Positions 15,622 through 24,241 of a stretch of 64,000 bases of DNA are shown in pieces. The notes beneath the pieces are model-generated. The model saw only the letters and a program-made list of their open reading frames with translations, was not told the DNA's origin and ran no database searches. A program made the position numbers and the translations under genes. How positions within the stretch are numbered: the stretch's first letter is position 1; each line of letters starts with the position of its first letter. The stretch comes from JALUZX01 sp964561605 (GTDB lineage: Bacteria; Planctomycetota; UBA1135; JALUZX01): assembly GCA_964561605.1 (NCBI GenBank), contig CAZLQD010000042.1:24922-88921 (forward strand), given 5' to 3'.

Positions 15622-18066
15622 ATGGCGAACGACAAGGACCGCTTTCCCCTGGGGAATCTACCCAGAGGGTTTTCTTTTCGGGGCGACAGTTTCCCCGATC
15701 TCCAGGAAAGGGCCGGATCCGGCCGGACCTGGAAGGGACGGGGCCTCCCGCCGGAGGGAGAGGGGCCCTTCTCGTCCCTGGTCCTGGAGGGGATTCCCAT
15801 GTCCCAGGGGCCCTTCTGGAAGGCCCTCGCCCGGGCCGTGGTGATGCTCGAGAGGGAGGGGAATCTCTTCCTCCGGGTCCCCAACGCCCGCTCCTGGGGG
15901 AGGGTGAAGAGCGCCCTGGAGGGGGGGCTTCCCCTTTTCTGCCCCGCCGGAACTCCCCACGATCCCCTTCTGGCCGCTTCCCGGGCGGACCTGGTCCGGG
16001 ACCTCTTCTACTCGGGCCTCGTGGTCCGGGAGATCGTGGATATGCCGGGCATGGAATCTCCACCGCCCAAGGAGGTGCAGGAGGCCCTCTGGGAACAGGA
16101 CCTGGACGCCGCTTCCTTCTCCAGGGAGGCCAGGGTGGAGTGGTACCTGGTCCATGCCCGCCGCGAGGAACCCCTTGCGGGAAGCGTCCTCGTGGCGGCC
16201 CCTTCCGGGAAGGAGGGGGAACGGACCCGCCGTTACCTGGAAAGGATCCTTCCTCCCCGCTGGGAGGTGGTGACGGCCTTCCCCGAGGAAGGCGAAGCAC
16301 CTTCGGAGACGGAGCTCTGGAACCGGGCATTCGCCCGGAGCCGTGGGGACAGGATCTGGCTTCTCCGGGCGGGCCAGGAACCTCCGCCGGAATGGCTCCC
16401 TGCGAATCTACCCGAACTTTTTCACCGGAAGGTCTGCGTCCTTCCTTCGGAGGTATCCGACCTGGCGGGTTTGCTCATCCACAGGAGGGACCTGCTGGAA
16501 AGGGGCCCCTTGCCCTGGTTCCGGCGGAGCGCGCCCGTGGCGGCCGAGGAATTCCGCCTCTCCCTGGTGAGGGGGGCGGTCCAGGTGCGGATCTCGCCGG
16601 CCGCCTTCCCCGGCCCTCCTCCCCCGGCGGAGAACCTCCGGGAGGAGACCCGGGAATTCTTCGAGGAGTGGGGCTACCAGTCCAGGGGCGGCGGAGAGAG
16701 GAAGGAGAATGGTGTGAAGAAGGGGGGCAAGGTCCCGCCCGAGCCTCCCTGGAAGGGCCGTGAGCCCAGGATCTCCCTTTGCATGATGGTCCGCAACGAG
16801 GAGTCCTGCCTGGAGCGGTGCCTCCGCTCTGCACTGCCGGCCGTGGACGAGATCGTCGTCGTGGACACGGGGTCCACCGACCGGACCAGGGAGATCGCCT
16901 CCTCCTTCGGGGCCAAGGTGATCGAGTTTCCCTGGAACGGATCCTTCTCGGATCCCAGGAACGCCGGCCTGAGGGAGTGCACGGGGGATTGGATCCTCGT
17001 CCTGGACGCGGACGAGGAACTGGCTCCGGGGGCCGCGGAGAAGATCCGGGAAGTCGCAAGGGATCCGTCCGTGTCGGGCTACCACCTGACCATCCACAAC
17101 CTGAACGACGAGAAGCGACCCACCAGGGGAGTCAGGATCACAAGGCTCTTCCGGAACCTTCCGGGCATCCGTTTCTCCAACAGGATCCACGAGCAGGTAG
17201 TCCACTCCCTCGTCGAGAGGGGGGAGGAACTGGGGCTGGCCCTGGCCGAGGCGGACGTGAAGGTGATCCACCACGGCTACGTCTCGGAGGTCATGGAGGC
17301 CAAGGGAAAGAAGGACCGGAACTGGACCCTCTTCGAGAAGCAGGTGGAGGAGGAACCGGACAATCATTACATCTGGTACAAGTTCGGTGATTTCCTGAGG
17401 AGGTTCGGGTCGGCCGGCGAGTCCTCGGAGAAGTTCCGGAAGGCTCTGGACCTGATCGAGAGGCTGCCGGACGTGAGCCTCCGGCAGGTTCCCTATGCGG
17501 CCGAGGTGGCCACCCTCCTCGCCCTCGAGGAGGCCAAGGCGGAGAGGTACGAGAAGGCGGAGGAACTGCTCTTCGCCGCCCTGGACCGGTTCATGGCCAC
17601 TCCGAACACCTGGTATATCGCCGCCGGGGTCGCCCTGCGGACGGGGAAGCCCGAACTCGCCCTGGTCCTCTACGACCGGTGCCTTGCCTTCAGGGACGCC
17701 ATCCTCGTCGTTCCCGTGGAGGAGGGTCTCTCCGATTTCGCCTCGTGGCACGCCATGGGGGCGGCCTGGGCGATGATGGGACACCACCACAGGGCCAAGG
17801 AATACATGGAGGCCTCCCTCATGGCCAGGCCCGACTACCTTCCCGGGGTGCTCGGATATACGGCACTCCTGCTCAGCGAGGGAGAGCCGGGAAAGGCCTT
17901 GTCCGTCTTGAACGAATACTTGCGGGAGCATCCGGAGGCCGACGTGGTCTGGGAACAGGGCGCGGCCATCCTGGAGAAGCTCGGTCTGGAAGAGAAGGCC
18001 CGCCTGTGGCGTGGCCGGGCCGGCGCGGCCCGGCGCCGGGAGGAACCGGTCGGGGCGGGAACGTAA
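15622..18066 (+). CDS. Composite protein: methyltransferase-like remnant, GT2 glycosyltransferase and TPR tail
   Basis: The 814-residue product has three parts. The first ~190 residues resemble the end of a Rossmann methyltransferase ('LFLRVPNARSWGRV', 'LFYSGLVVREIV') without a visible SAM-binding glycine loop. Residues 190-380 look like a worn GT2-like unit. A full GT2 domain follows: 'ISLCMMVRNEE' (from 383), 'DTGSTDRT' (415-422) and the DXD-type 'DADEE' (D462, D464). The C-terminal 250 residues form TPR-like helical repeats. GT2-TPR fusions act on surface or flagellar glycans. The cluster context and the flagellin gene 8 kb away fit filament or surface glycosylation, but the substrate is unknown. 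The upstream hairpin may limit translation. Confidence 0.78.
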   Translation: MANDKDRFPLGNLPRGFSFRGDSFPDLQERAGSGRTWKGRGLPPEGEGPFSSLVLEGIPMSQGPFWKALARAVVMLEREGNLFLRVPNARSWGRVKSALEGGLPLFCPAGTPHDPLLAASRADLVRDLFYSGLVVREIVDMPGMESPPPKEVQEALWEQDLDAASFSREARVEWYLVHARREEPLAGSVLVAAPSGKEGERTRRYLERILPPRWEVVTAFPEEGEAPSETELWNRAFARSRGDRIWLLRAGQEPPPEWLPANLPELFHRKVCVLPSEVSDLAGLLIHRRDLLERGPLPWFRRSAPVAAEEFRLSLVRGAVQVRISPAAFPGPPPPAENLREETREFFEEWGYQSRGGGERKENGVKKGGKVPPEPPWKGREPRISLCMMVRNEESCLERCLRSALPAVDEIVVVDTGSTDRTREIASSFGAKVIEFPWNGSFSDPRNAGLRECTGDWILVLDADEELAPGAAEKIREVARDPSVSGYHLTIHNLNDEKRPTRGVRITRLFRNLPGIRFSNRIHEQVVHSLVERGEELGLALAEADVKVIHHGYVSEVMEAKGKKDRNWTLFEKQVEEEPDNHYIWYKFGDFLRRFGSAGESSEKFRKALDLIERLPDVSLRQVPYAAEVATLLALEEAKAERYEKAEELLFAALDRFMATPNTWYIAAGVALRTGKPELALVLYDRCLAFRDAILVVPVEEGLSDFASWHAMGAAWAMMGHHHRAKEYMEASLMARPDYLPGVLGYTALLLSEGEPGKALSVLNEYLREHPEADVVWEQGAAILEKLGLEEKARLWRGRAGAARRREEPVGAGT

Positions 18067-18085
18067 GAGAACGGAGGATGGAAAG

Positions 18086-18691
18086 ATGAACCAGGAGAAC
18101 GTCTGGAACCTGCCCGGGACGGGACCTTCGGCCCAGGCGCCGCCCAGGCCCGACGCGGGAGCGCAGGTGGAGCTGGAGTCCCTCGTGGGAGAGCTGGAGC
18201 GGTCCGTGGCCAAGGTGCACAAGACCGCCGCCCAGGCCCTCATCTCGGCGGGCGACTACGCCCGGGCCCTGAAACACGCCGAGGCCCTCACCACCTTCGA
18301 TCCCACGGATCCAGAGGGGTGGAACACCCTGGGCTGGCTCCGCTACCTGGAGGGGGACGACGAGGGGGCGGTCCGGGCCTTCGACCAGGGCCTGGCCCTG
18401 GCTCCCGGCCAGGGGGATCTCCTCTACAACAAGGGGATGGTCTACTACGGGAAGGGAAGGGCCGACGAGGCGGAAGCTCTCTGGGAGCAGGCCCTCCAGG
18501 CCGGATACCGGACGGCCGAAATCTTCAACAACCTCGGAGTGGTCCGCTTCGGCAAGGGAAGGGTGCCCGAGGCGGCAGAGCTCTTCCGGCGCGCCCTCCA
18601 GGTCGACCCGGGTTACGCCGAGGCAAGGGAGAATCTGGCCGCCTGCGGGACGGCTCCCGCCCCGGCACCGGTTCAAGGCCCGGCATGGTGA
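18086..18691 (+). CDS. TPR-repeat protein of the glycosylation cluster
   Basis: The 201-residue soluble protein has a Pro/Gly-rich N-terminus followed by about four TPR motifs ('ALISAGDYARALKHAEAL', 'GWNTLGWLRYLEGDDEGAV', 'LLYNKGMVYYGKGRADEA', 'FNNLGVVRFGKGRVPEA'). It has no signal peptide. CGGAGG precedes the ATG. Its end overlaps the next gene by seven bases, so the two are translated together. A scaffold for the neighbouring glycosyltransferases is plausible. Confidence 0.8.
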   Translation: MNQENVWNLPGTGPSAQAPPRPDAGAQVELESLVGELERSVAKVHKTAAQALISAGDYARALKHAEALTTFDPTDPEGWNTLGWLRYLEGDDEGAVRAFDQGLALAPGQGDLLYNKGMVYYGKGRADEAEALWEQALQAGYRTAEIFNNLGVVRFGKGRVPEAAELFRRALQVDPGYAEARENLAACGTAPAPAPVQGPAW

Positions 18692-20130
18692 AGATCCTCT
18701 GCAACCACCCCCTCGAGTCCTTCGAACCCAGGGAGAGGTACCGGGACGTCGAAGTCCTGACCTTCGGCCCCAAGGACAGGATGTGGGTGGGAAAGAGGTT
18801 CTATCCCTTCGACATCGAGTTCGATCCCGCCCGGGGGAGGTGGGAGGAACTGGCCTCCCTCCTGCCCCCGGGATGGGAACCGGACCTGGTACTGTTCTAC
18901 TACCCTGAGCACGAACCCCTCCCCAAGGGGATCGAGAGGGCCCCCTGGCCCGTGGTCGGGGTGATTTCCGACTGGAACATCCACTTCGACCAGCTCTGGA
19001 CCATGGCCCCCTTCTTCGACGCCGTGGCGGCGGACCGGATGGGAACTGCTGTGTTCCGGAAAGCCGGCTTCGCCCAGACCTTCTACTGGCCGCAGTATAC
19101 TTTTCGGTGGGAATGGCACAAGCCGGTGGAAGGCCTGGAGCGGGACATAGACGTCTTCTTCGCCGGGAACATGAACCCCCAGGTCCAGGGCGAGAGGATC
19201 CTCTGGCTGGGTCGGCTCAAGGCCCTGGAAGAGAGGATCCGGGTGGAGATCGCCTCGGGGGTCTTCAACGAGGATTACGGCCGCCTCCTCGCCCGGGCCA
19301 AGATCGGTTTCAACCGGTCCATCCGCGGGGAGATGAACCTGAGGGCCTTCGAGGTCTGCGCATCCGGGGCCGTCCTCCTCATGGAGAGGGAAAACCTGGA
19401 AGTCCGGGAATACCTCGTGCCGGACGAGGAGGTCGTGCTCTACGGGGAGAACGACCTGGAGAAGAAGATCTTCTGGCTCCTGGAGCACGACGAGGAGAGG
19501 GAGAGGATCGCCCGGGCCGGGAGGAGGAAGATCCTGGACTATTCCATGTCCAGGAACCTGGACCGGCTCCGGGGGGCCCTTGCGGGGATCCGGCCCGGGG
19601 ACCGGCCCGGGGCGCCGGCCTGGTTCCTGCACTTCGCCCGGGGAACGGCCCTTGTCCGGACCTGGGCTCCGAGAGAGACGGCCCTGGCCGAACTGGTCCG
19701 GGCGGCGAGGATGGAGCCTGGCAACCCGGTGATCCGGAACAACCTGGGGGTCCTCCTGGCGTCCTGGTGGCCCGCCCGGGCGACCCGGGAGGCGCTGGAG
19801 TCCCTCGAGGCTGCGGCGGGCCTTTCCGAACGTTACCTGCCGGCTCTCTGGAACCTGGCCTTCCTCCTGGTGTCGGCCGGGGAGGCAGGCCGGGCCAGGG
19901 CCCTCCTGGAGGAGGCCGGGGAGAGGGCTTGCAGGGTGAAGGGCTGGGAGGACCTCCAGGGGTTGCTCCTTCCCCTGGGCTACGACGCCGGGGGCATCGC
20001 CCTCCGGAAGGCGGCGGCCCTGGCGGTCATGGAGGGTGACCCTGGCTCCTACCTGGCCTCGTGCCGGGAGTTCTTCGGCTCCCTCCCGGAGGCGGCGGCC
20101 CCGATCCCGGGAAAGGTCCATTCGGTGTAG
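18685..20130 (+). CDS. CgeB-like glycosyltransferase with TPR tail
   Basis: The 481-residue product has a GT-B-like core of the CgeB/spore-maturation type: 'GVISDWNIHFDQLW', 'DIDVFFAGNMNPQVQGERI', 'ARAKIGFNRSIRGEMNLRAF', then 'EVCASGAVLLMERENLEVRE'. The 'F(N/D)..IRGEMNLR.FE....G' segment is the donor-binding side. About 150 residues of TPR-like helices follow ('AARMEPGNPVIRNNLGVLLA'). It lacks a signal peptide and is probably cytoplasmic. Its ATG lies inside the last codons of the TPR gene, with little room for a separate ribosome-binding site, indicating coupling. Together with the two preceding glycosyltransferases it completes a glycan-assembly set. Confidence 0.8.
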   Translation: MVKILCNHPLESFEPRERYRDVEVLTFGPKDRMWVGKRFYPFDIEFDPARGRWEELASLLPPGWEPDLVLFYYPEHEPLPKGIERAPWPVVGVISDWNIHFDQLWTMAPFFDAVAADRMGTAVFRKAGFAQTFYWPQYTFRWEWHKPVEGLERDIDVFFAGNMNPQVQGERILWLGRLKALEERIRVEIASGVFNEDYGRLLARAKIGFNRSIRGEMNLRAFEVCASGAVLLMERENLEVREYLVPDEEVVLYGENDLEKKIFWLLEHDEERERIARAGRRKILDYSMSRNLDRLRGALAGIRPGDRPGAPAWFLHFARGTALVRTWAPRETALAELVRAARMEPGNPVIRNNLGVLLASWWPARATREALESLEAAAGLSERYLPALWNLAFLLVSAGEAGRARALLEEAGERACRVKGWEDLQGLLLPLGYDAGGIALRKAAALAVMEGDPGSYLASCREFFGSLPEAAAPIPGKVHSV

Positions 20131-20210
20131 CACCCTGCCCCCGGAGCGGTTACCTTGGGCTCCTGTGCCGGGAAGGCGGGGAGGTGAAACCGAAGCCAGG
20201 ACGGATCGCC

Positions 20211-23200
20211 ATGACCTGCCTTCTCGAGCGCGTTTTCCGCCCCGCCGCCGCGGCCTTCATCCTTCTCTCCTTCGGAATTCCCGGACCCGCCCAGGAGGCC
20301 CTCGACCTTTCCGGTACCTGGCGTTTCGCCGTGGACCCTGGAGACCAAGGGCTCCGGGAGAAGTGGTATTCCGGGGAGTTGAAGGGAAGCATCCACCTTC
20401 CGGGGTCCACCGACGAGGCGGGCGTGGGGGGGCCGGGCCCCGAGCGCCTTGGGGTCCTCACCCGGAAGCACGAATATATCGGCCCTGCCTGGTACAGCAG
20501 GGCCTTCGTCGTCCCCGAGGAGTGGAAGGGGAGGGAAGTCGTCCTCTTCCTCGAAAGGGTCCTCTGGGAGTCCCGGGCCTGGATCGACGGCAGGCCCGCC
20601 GGGCCTCCCGCCGATTCCTTCGCTGCCCCCCACGTGCACGACCTGGGGGTCCTTTCTCCCGGGAGGCACGTAGTCACCCTCCGGATCGACAACAGGATGA
20701 TCCACCACCTGGGCCTCATGTCCCACTCCTACGGTCCCCAGACCCAATCCAGGTGGAACGGCGTGGTGGGGAGGATCGAGCTCAGGGCCTTGCCTCCTGT
20801 GGGCCTCGGGCTTTGCCGGCTCTTTCCGGAGAGGTCCGGCCGGGGCTGGAAAGTGGAAGTGGAGAGTGTCCTCCGGGGGAAGGCCGGGGATGGGCTCGAA
20901 CTGGGGATCCGCCTGGAGGATCCGCGAAGCGGCCTCACCCTGGCGGAGTCCCGGGAGCCCTGGGGGGAAGGAAGGAAGGGGAGGTTCGCCCTGGACGTCC
21001 CCTGCCGGGTCGTCCCCTGGTCTGAATTCACTCCCAGGCTCTACCGGGTGGTCCTGGAGCTGAGGAGGAAGGGGATGGTCCTGGACAGGCGGGACCTTTC
21101 CATGGGTTTCCGGGAGGTGACGACCGAGGGAAACCGCCTTCTCCTGAACGGGGCCCCCGTCTTCATGAGGGGCAACCTGGATTGCATTCACTTTCCTCTG
21201 ACCGGGTATCCATCCACCAAGAAGGAGGATTGGCTGAGGATCTTCTCCATCTACAAGGAGCACGGCCTGAACCACGTGCGTTTCCACTCCTGGTGTCCCC
21301 CCGAGGCGGCCTTCCAGGCGGCGGACGAGCTGGGGATCTACATCCAGGCCTCCGTGGGCATCTGGATCAACGAGGGGCGGGAGGAAGGCCTGGGGCCGGG
21401 CAAGGGCGAGGCCTCGGTGGACGAATTCGCAAAGGCCGAGATGCGCCGCGTGGTGGACACCTACGGCAACCACCCGAGCTTCCTCTTCCTGGCCCTCGGA
21501 AACGAGCTTGGTCACTCCGACTTCAAGGTTACGGGAAAGTGGATCGGGAAGATCAAGACCTACGATCCACGCAGGCTCTATGCCGCTTCCACGGCCCGGA
21601 CCATCACCCCCTGGTGCGATTTCAACGCTACTCACGCCGTGCCCGGGATCGGATGGGTGCGCCAACACCTGGAGAGCGGAACCGATTGGGACTACGAGGA
21701 GAAGTATTCCAGGACCAAGGTTCCCATCATCGCCCACGAGATCGGCCAGTGGCCGGTCTACCCGGACTGGGATCTCTGCGAAAAGTTCACCGGCGTCTTC
21801 AGGAACACCCGGCTCGAGAAGTTGCGGGAGAGGGCGAAGGCGGCGGGAATCTACGAGCAACAAGCCGAGTTCACCCGGGCCTCGGGCGCCTTGAACCGCA
21901 TCCTCTACAAGGACGAGATCGAGTCTTTCCTCAGGACCCCTTCCTGCCGGGGCTTCCAGCTCCTCTCCATGGAGGACTTCCAGGGCCAGGGGGAGGCCTA
22001 CGTGGGGTGGCTCGACATGTTCTGGGATTCCAAGGGGATCGTTCTTCCCCAGGATTTCCGGGGCTATTGCGCACCCAGGGTCGCCCTTGCCAGGATTCCC
22101 AAATACACATGGAAGGAGAACGAGGTCCTCTCCTTCAAGGTCGTCGTCCGGAACGACGGCCCGGACGACCTGGAAGAGCCTTCCGTCCGCTGGTCCCTGC
22201 GGACGCCCGGGAAGGTGGTGGTCCGGGCCGGCCGGGTCCGGGGAAAGGATCTTCCCAAGGGTGGGGTGGAGGTGATCGGGGAGGTGAGGGTCCCCTTGAA
22301 GGGGCTCCTGGAAGAGGGGCGGGCCGGGGCCTTCGAACTGGTGCTGCACCTGGGGGGGAAACCCGAGAAGAACACCTATCCCCTTTGGGTCTACCCGCAA
22401 GAGGATCCTCCCCTGGAGACGGGGAACCTCATGGTTGCGGACATGCTGGACGACAAGGTCCTGGCGGCCCTGGAGCGGGGAGGGAGGGTCCTGCTCTTCG
22501 CCTCCAGGCTGGGGGATCCCGCCTTGAATCCGAAGCTGGCGGCCTGGCGTCCCCTCTACTGGTCCCTGGTCTTCTTCCCGGGCCAGGCGGAGACCCTGGG
22601 CCTCCTGGTCCGGGCGGGCCATCCCGCCTTCGATTTCTTCCCCACCGGAGATTTCGGGAACTGGCAGTGGCGGGGGATCTGCAAGGGCGGAAGGGGGTTC
22701 GACCTGACCGGCCTCGTGCCGGTGGGATACAGACCCATCGCTCAGCCCGTCCCGGACTACCACGCGCCGAGAAAGATCGGGACGATCTTCGAGTTCCGCG
22801 TGGGAAAGGGGAAATTGCTGGTTTGCGGGTACAACCTCTCCGGGAAGAGATGCGCCGCCGACCCCGCGGTCCGGCGGTTGCGCTACAGCCTCCTCCGCTA
22901 CGCGGCCGGCCCCCAGTTCGACCCCCCCTTCCGGATCGAACCGGAGAAGCTGAGGGAGATCTTTCCCGAGGTTAGGAGATTGAAATTCCTCCCTCCCCCT
23001 GACCGGAAGAAGGCCTTTCTTTGGATCGATTGCGCCGGGAACCTGGGAGTCTCCTGGAAGAACGTCCCCTGGAAGCCCTCTCTGGACGAGGTGGTCACTC
23101 CCGGGAAGGGTTCCTGGCGGCTGGAAGGCCGGGTGGGGGCCTGGCGGGACGACCACTGCACGGCCTGGATCTTAGGCCGGAGAGGGGCCACTCTGGTCCT

Positions 23201-23459
23201 TCCCGTCCCCCGGGGGTTCAAGGGACGGCTCTACCTGCACTTCTCGGATTGGAACCGGAACAAGCGCCTCGGGAATATCCGCCTGAAAGGAATGAGATGT
23301 GTCTTCAGGCTGGGGCCCCACGGGAAGGATCCCAAGGGCGTCTGGGTGGCCCTGGAGACGGGCCCGACGACCGCGGAGAAGGGCTTCCTGGAGGTGACTC
23401 TTCTCCCCGCGAGGGGACCGAACCTCATGCTCGCCGACGTGGTCCTCGTGGAAGAGTAG
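20211..23459 (+). CDS. Secreted GH2-family beta-glycosidase
   Basis: The 1082-residue product starts with a signal peptide ('FRPAAAAFILLSFGIPGPAQ'). It has the GH2 order: sugar-binding jelly roll ('LDLSGTWRFAVDPGD', 'RAFVVPEEWKGREVVLFLE'), immunoglobulin-like domain, then a TIM barrel with 'NHVRFHSWCPPEAAFQAADE', the acid/base Glu in 'LALGNELGH' (E432) and the likely nucleophile in 'AHEIGQW' (E510). A beta-galactosidase/glucuronidase-type enzyme that works outside the cytoplasm is likely. The ~450 C-terminal residues are extra, with beta-rich segments and a putative carbohydrate-binding end. An alternative GTG start at 20184 has GGAAGG upstream and adds nine residues. Confidence 0.85.
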   Translation: MTCLLERVFRPAAAAFILLSFGIPGPAQEALDLSGTWRFAVDPGDQGLREKWYSGELKGSIHLPGSTDEAGVGGPGPERLGVLTRKHEYIGPAWYSRAFVVPEEWKGREVVLFLERVLWESRAWIDGRPAGPPADSFAAPHVHDLGVLSPGRHVVTLRIDNRMIHHLGLMSHSYGPQTQSRWNGVVGRIELRALPPVGLGLCRLFPERSGRGWKVEVESVLRGKAGDGLELGIRLEDPRSGLTLAESREPWGEGRKGRFALDVPCRVVPWSEFTPRLYRVVLELRRKGMVLDRRDLSMGFREVTTEGNRLLLNGAPVFMRGNLDCIHFPLTGYPSTKKEDWLRIFSIYKEHGLNHVRFHSWCPPEAAFQAADELGIYIQASVGIWINEGREEGLGPGKGEASVDEFAKAEMRRVVDTYGNHPSFLFLALGNELGHSDFKVTGKWIGKIKTYDPRRLYAASTARTITPWCDFNATHAVPGIGWVRQHLESGTDWDYEEKYSRTKVPIIAHEIGQWPVYPDWDLCEKFTGVFRNTRLEKLRERAKAAGIYEQQAEFTRASGALNRILYKDEIESFLRTPSCRGFQLLSMEDFQGQGEAYVGWLDMFWDSKGIVLPQDFRGYCAPRVALARIPKYTWKENEVLSFKVVVRNDGPDDLEEPSVRWSLRTPGKVVVRAGRVRGKDLPKGGVEVIGEVRVPLKGLLEEGRAGAFELVLHLGGKPEKNTYPLWVYPQEDPPLETGNLMVADMLDDKVLAALERGGRVLLFASRLGDPALNPKLAAWRPLYWSLVFFPGQAETLGLLVRAGHPAFDFFPTGDFGNWQWRGICKGGRGFDLTGLVPVGYRPIAQPVPDYHAPRKIGTIFEFRVGKGKLLVCGYNLSGKRCAADPAVRRLRYSLLRYAAGPQFDPPFRIEPEKLREIFPEVRRLKFLPPPDRKKAFLWIDCAGNLGVSWKNVPWKPSLDEVVTPGKGSWRLEGRVGAWRDDHCTAWILGRRGATLVLPVPRGFKGRLYLHFSDWNRNKRLGNIRLKGMRCVFRLGPHGKDPKGVWVALETGPTTAEKGFLEVTLLPARGPNLMLADVVLVEE

Positions 23460-23490
23460 ATCTCCGTCCCGCCGGCCGGGGGAGGTTCCT

Positions 23491-23880
23491 CTATCGATCC
23501 GTCACGTCCAGGCGCCGGCCCGTGGACGGCGCCGGGCGGCGGTATCCCTTGAGCATCCGGCGGAAGGTCCTGGCGGAGCGGATCTTCTCGGCCAGGTCCG
23601 CCCTCCGTCCTTCCAGGGCGGAGAGGAGGGAGGTGTGGAGGCCCTTGGCCCTTCCCAAGAGCCGGTCGGCCCTGGCGGTGGAACGCCCGGGAGGAATCCG
23701 GTGGTCCACTTCCAGGAGGCGGGCCAGGAGTCTTTCCGTCTGGGGAACCGGAGCTGCGGCTCCCTCCAGGTCTCCTTCCTCCGCCGCCACCAGGGCGGAT
23801 TCGAAGAGACGGCACATCTCTTCCAGGAGCTTTTCCTTCTCCTGAAGGAGGTCCTCAAGCGCTCCTGGCGACGATACCAT
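23491..23880 (-). CDS. Small helical protein, probable FliT/FlgN-like flagellar chaperone
   Basis: The 129-residue product is almost entirely alpha-helical ('LEDLLQEKEKLLEEMCRLFE', 'ERLLARLLEVDHRI') with a basic C-terminus, the general form of FlgN/FliT export chaperones. The start lies 26 bases inside the end of fliS, with AAGGAGG just upstream. Position directly after fliD and fliS is the main argument; sequence alone would not prove the family. It would bind a filament-cap or hook-associated protein before export. Confidence 0.6.
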   Translation of the reverse strand: MVSSPGALEDLLQEKEKLLEEMCRLFESALVAAEEGDLEGAAAPVPQTERLLARLLEVDHRIPPGRSTARADRLLGRAKGLHTSLLSALEGRRADLAEKIRSARTFRRMLKGYRRPAPSTGRRLDVTDR

Positions 23881-24241
23881 CCCATCCCTCCTTCAGAGTC
23901 CTGAGAATGGTCAGGGTGTGTTCCACCGGCTCGGGGCGCCTCTCCATGTTCGCCCTGAGGATCTGGTCCGAGGCGAATTCGTAGAGACGGTTCAGGTCCC
24001 GCGCTACGTCACCGCCCTTCTCCAGGTCCAGGCTAGCCCTGAGTTCCCCGATGATGGCGAGGGCCTTGCCCAGGGCCTCGCCCACGGAGGGGGAATGGAC
24101 GTTCTTTCCCGACCGGAGTTCCTGCCTGGCCTTCTCCAGGCTCTGGATGGCACCCTCGTAGAGAAGGACCACCAGCTTCTCGGGCGAAGCCGTGAGGATG
24201 GCGTTCTTCTTGTAGTTCCAGGCGGCCTGTTGAAAGGTCAT
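23855..24241 (-). CDS. fliS: Flagellar export chaperone FliS
   Basis: The 128-residue product has the FliS signature 'NAILTASPEKLVVLLYEGAI', followed by the helical bundle and 'GELRASLDLEKGGDVARDL', 'LNRLYEFASDQILRANMERR'. FliS holds flagellin in the cytoplasm before export and prevents early polymerisation. The ATG overlaps the TGA of fliD by four bases (ATGA), so the genes are coupled. Length and motif positions are normal for the family. Confidence 0.95.
   Translation of the reverse strand: MTFQQAAWNYKKNAILTASPEKLVVLLYEGAIQSLEKARQELRSGKNVHSPSVGEALGKALAIIGELRASLDLEKGGDVARDLNRLYEFASDQILRANMERRPEPVEHTLTILRTLKEGWDGIVARSA

Noticed and set aside
20049..23156. A very long open frame on the minus strand opposite the GH2 gene
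   Set aside because: It is Gly/Pro/Arg/Leu-rich with no motif, and the plus strand holds a clear GH2 enzyme. High GC removes stop codons from the opposite strand.
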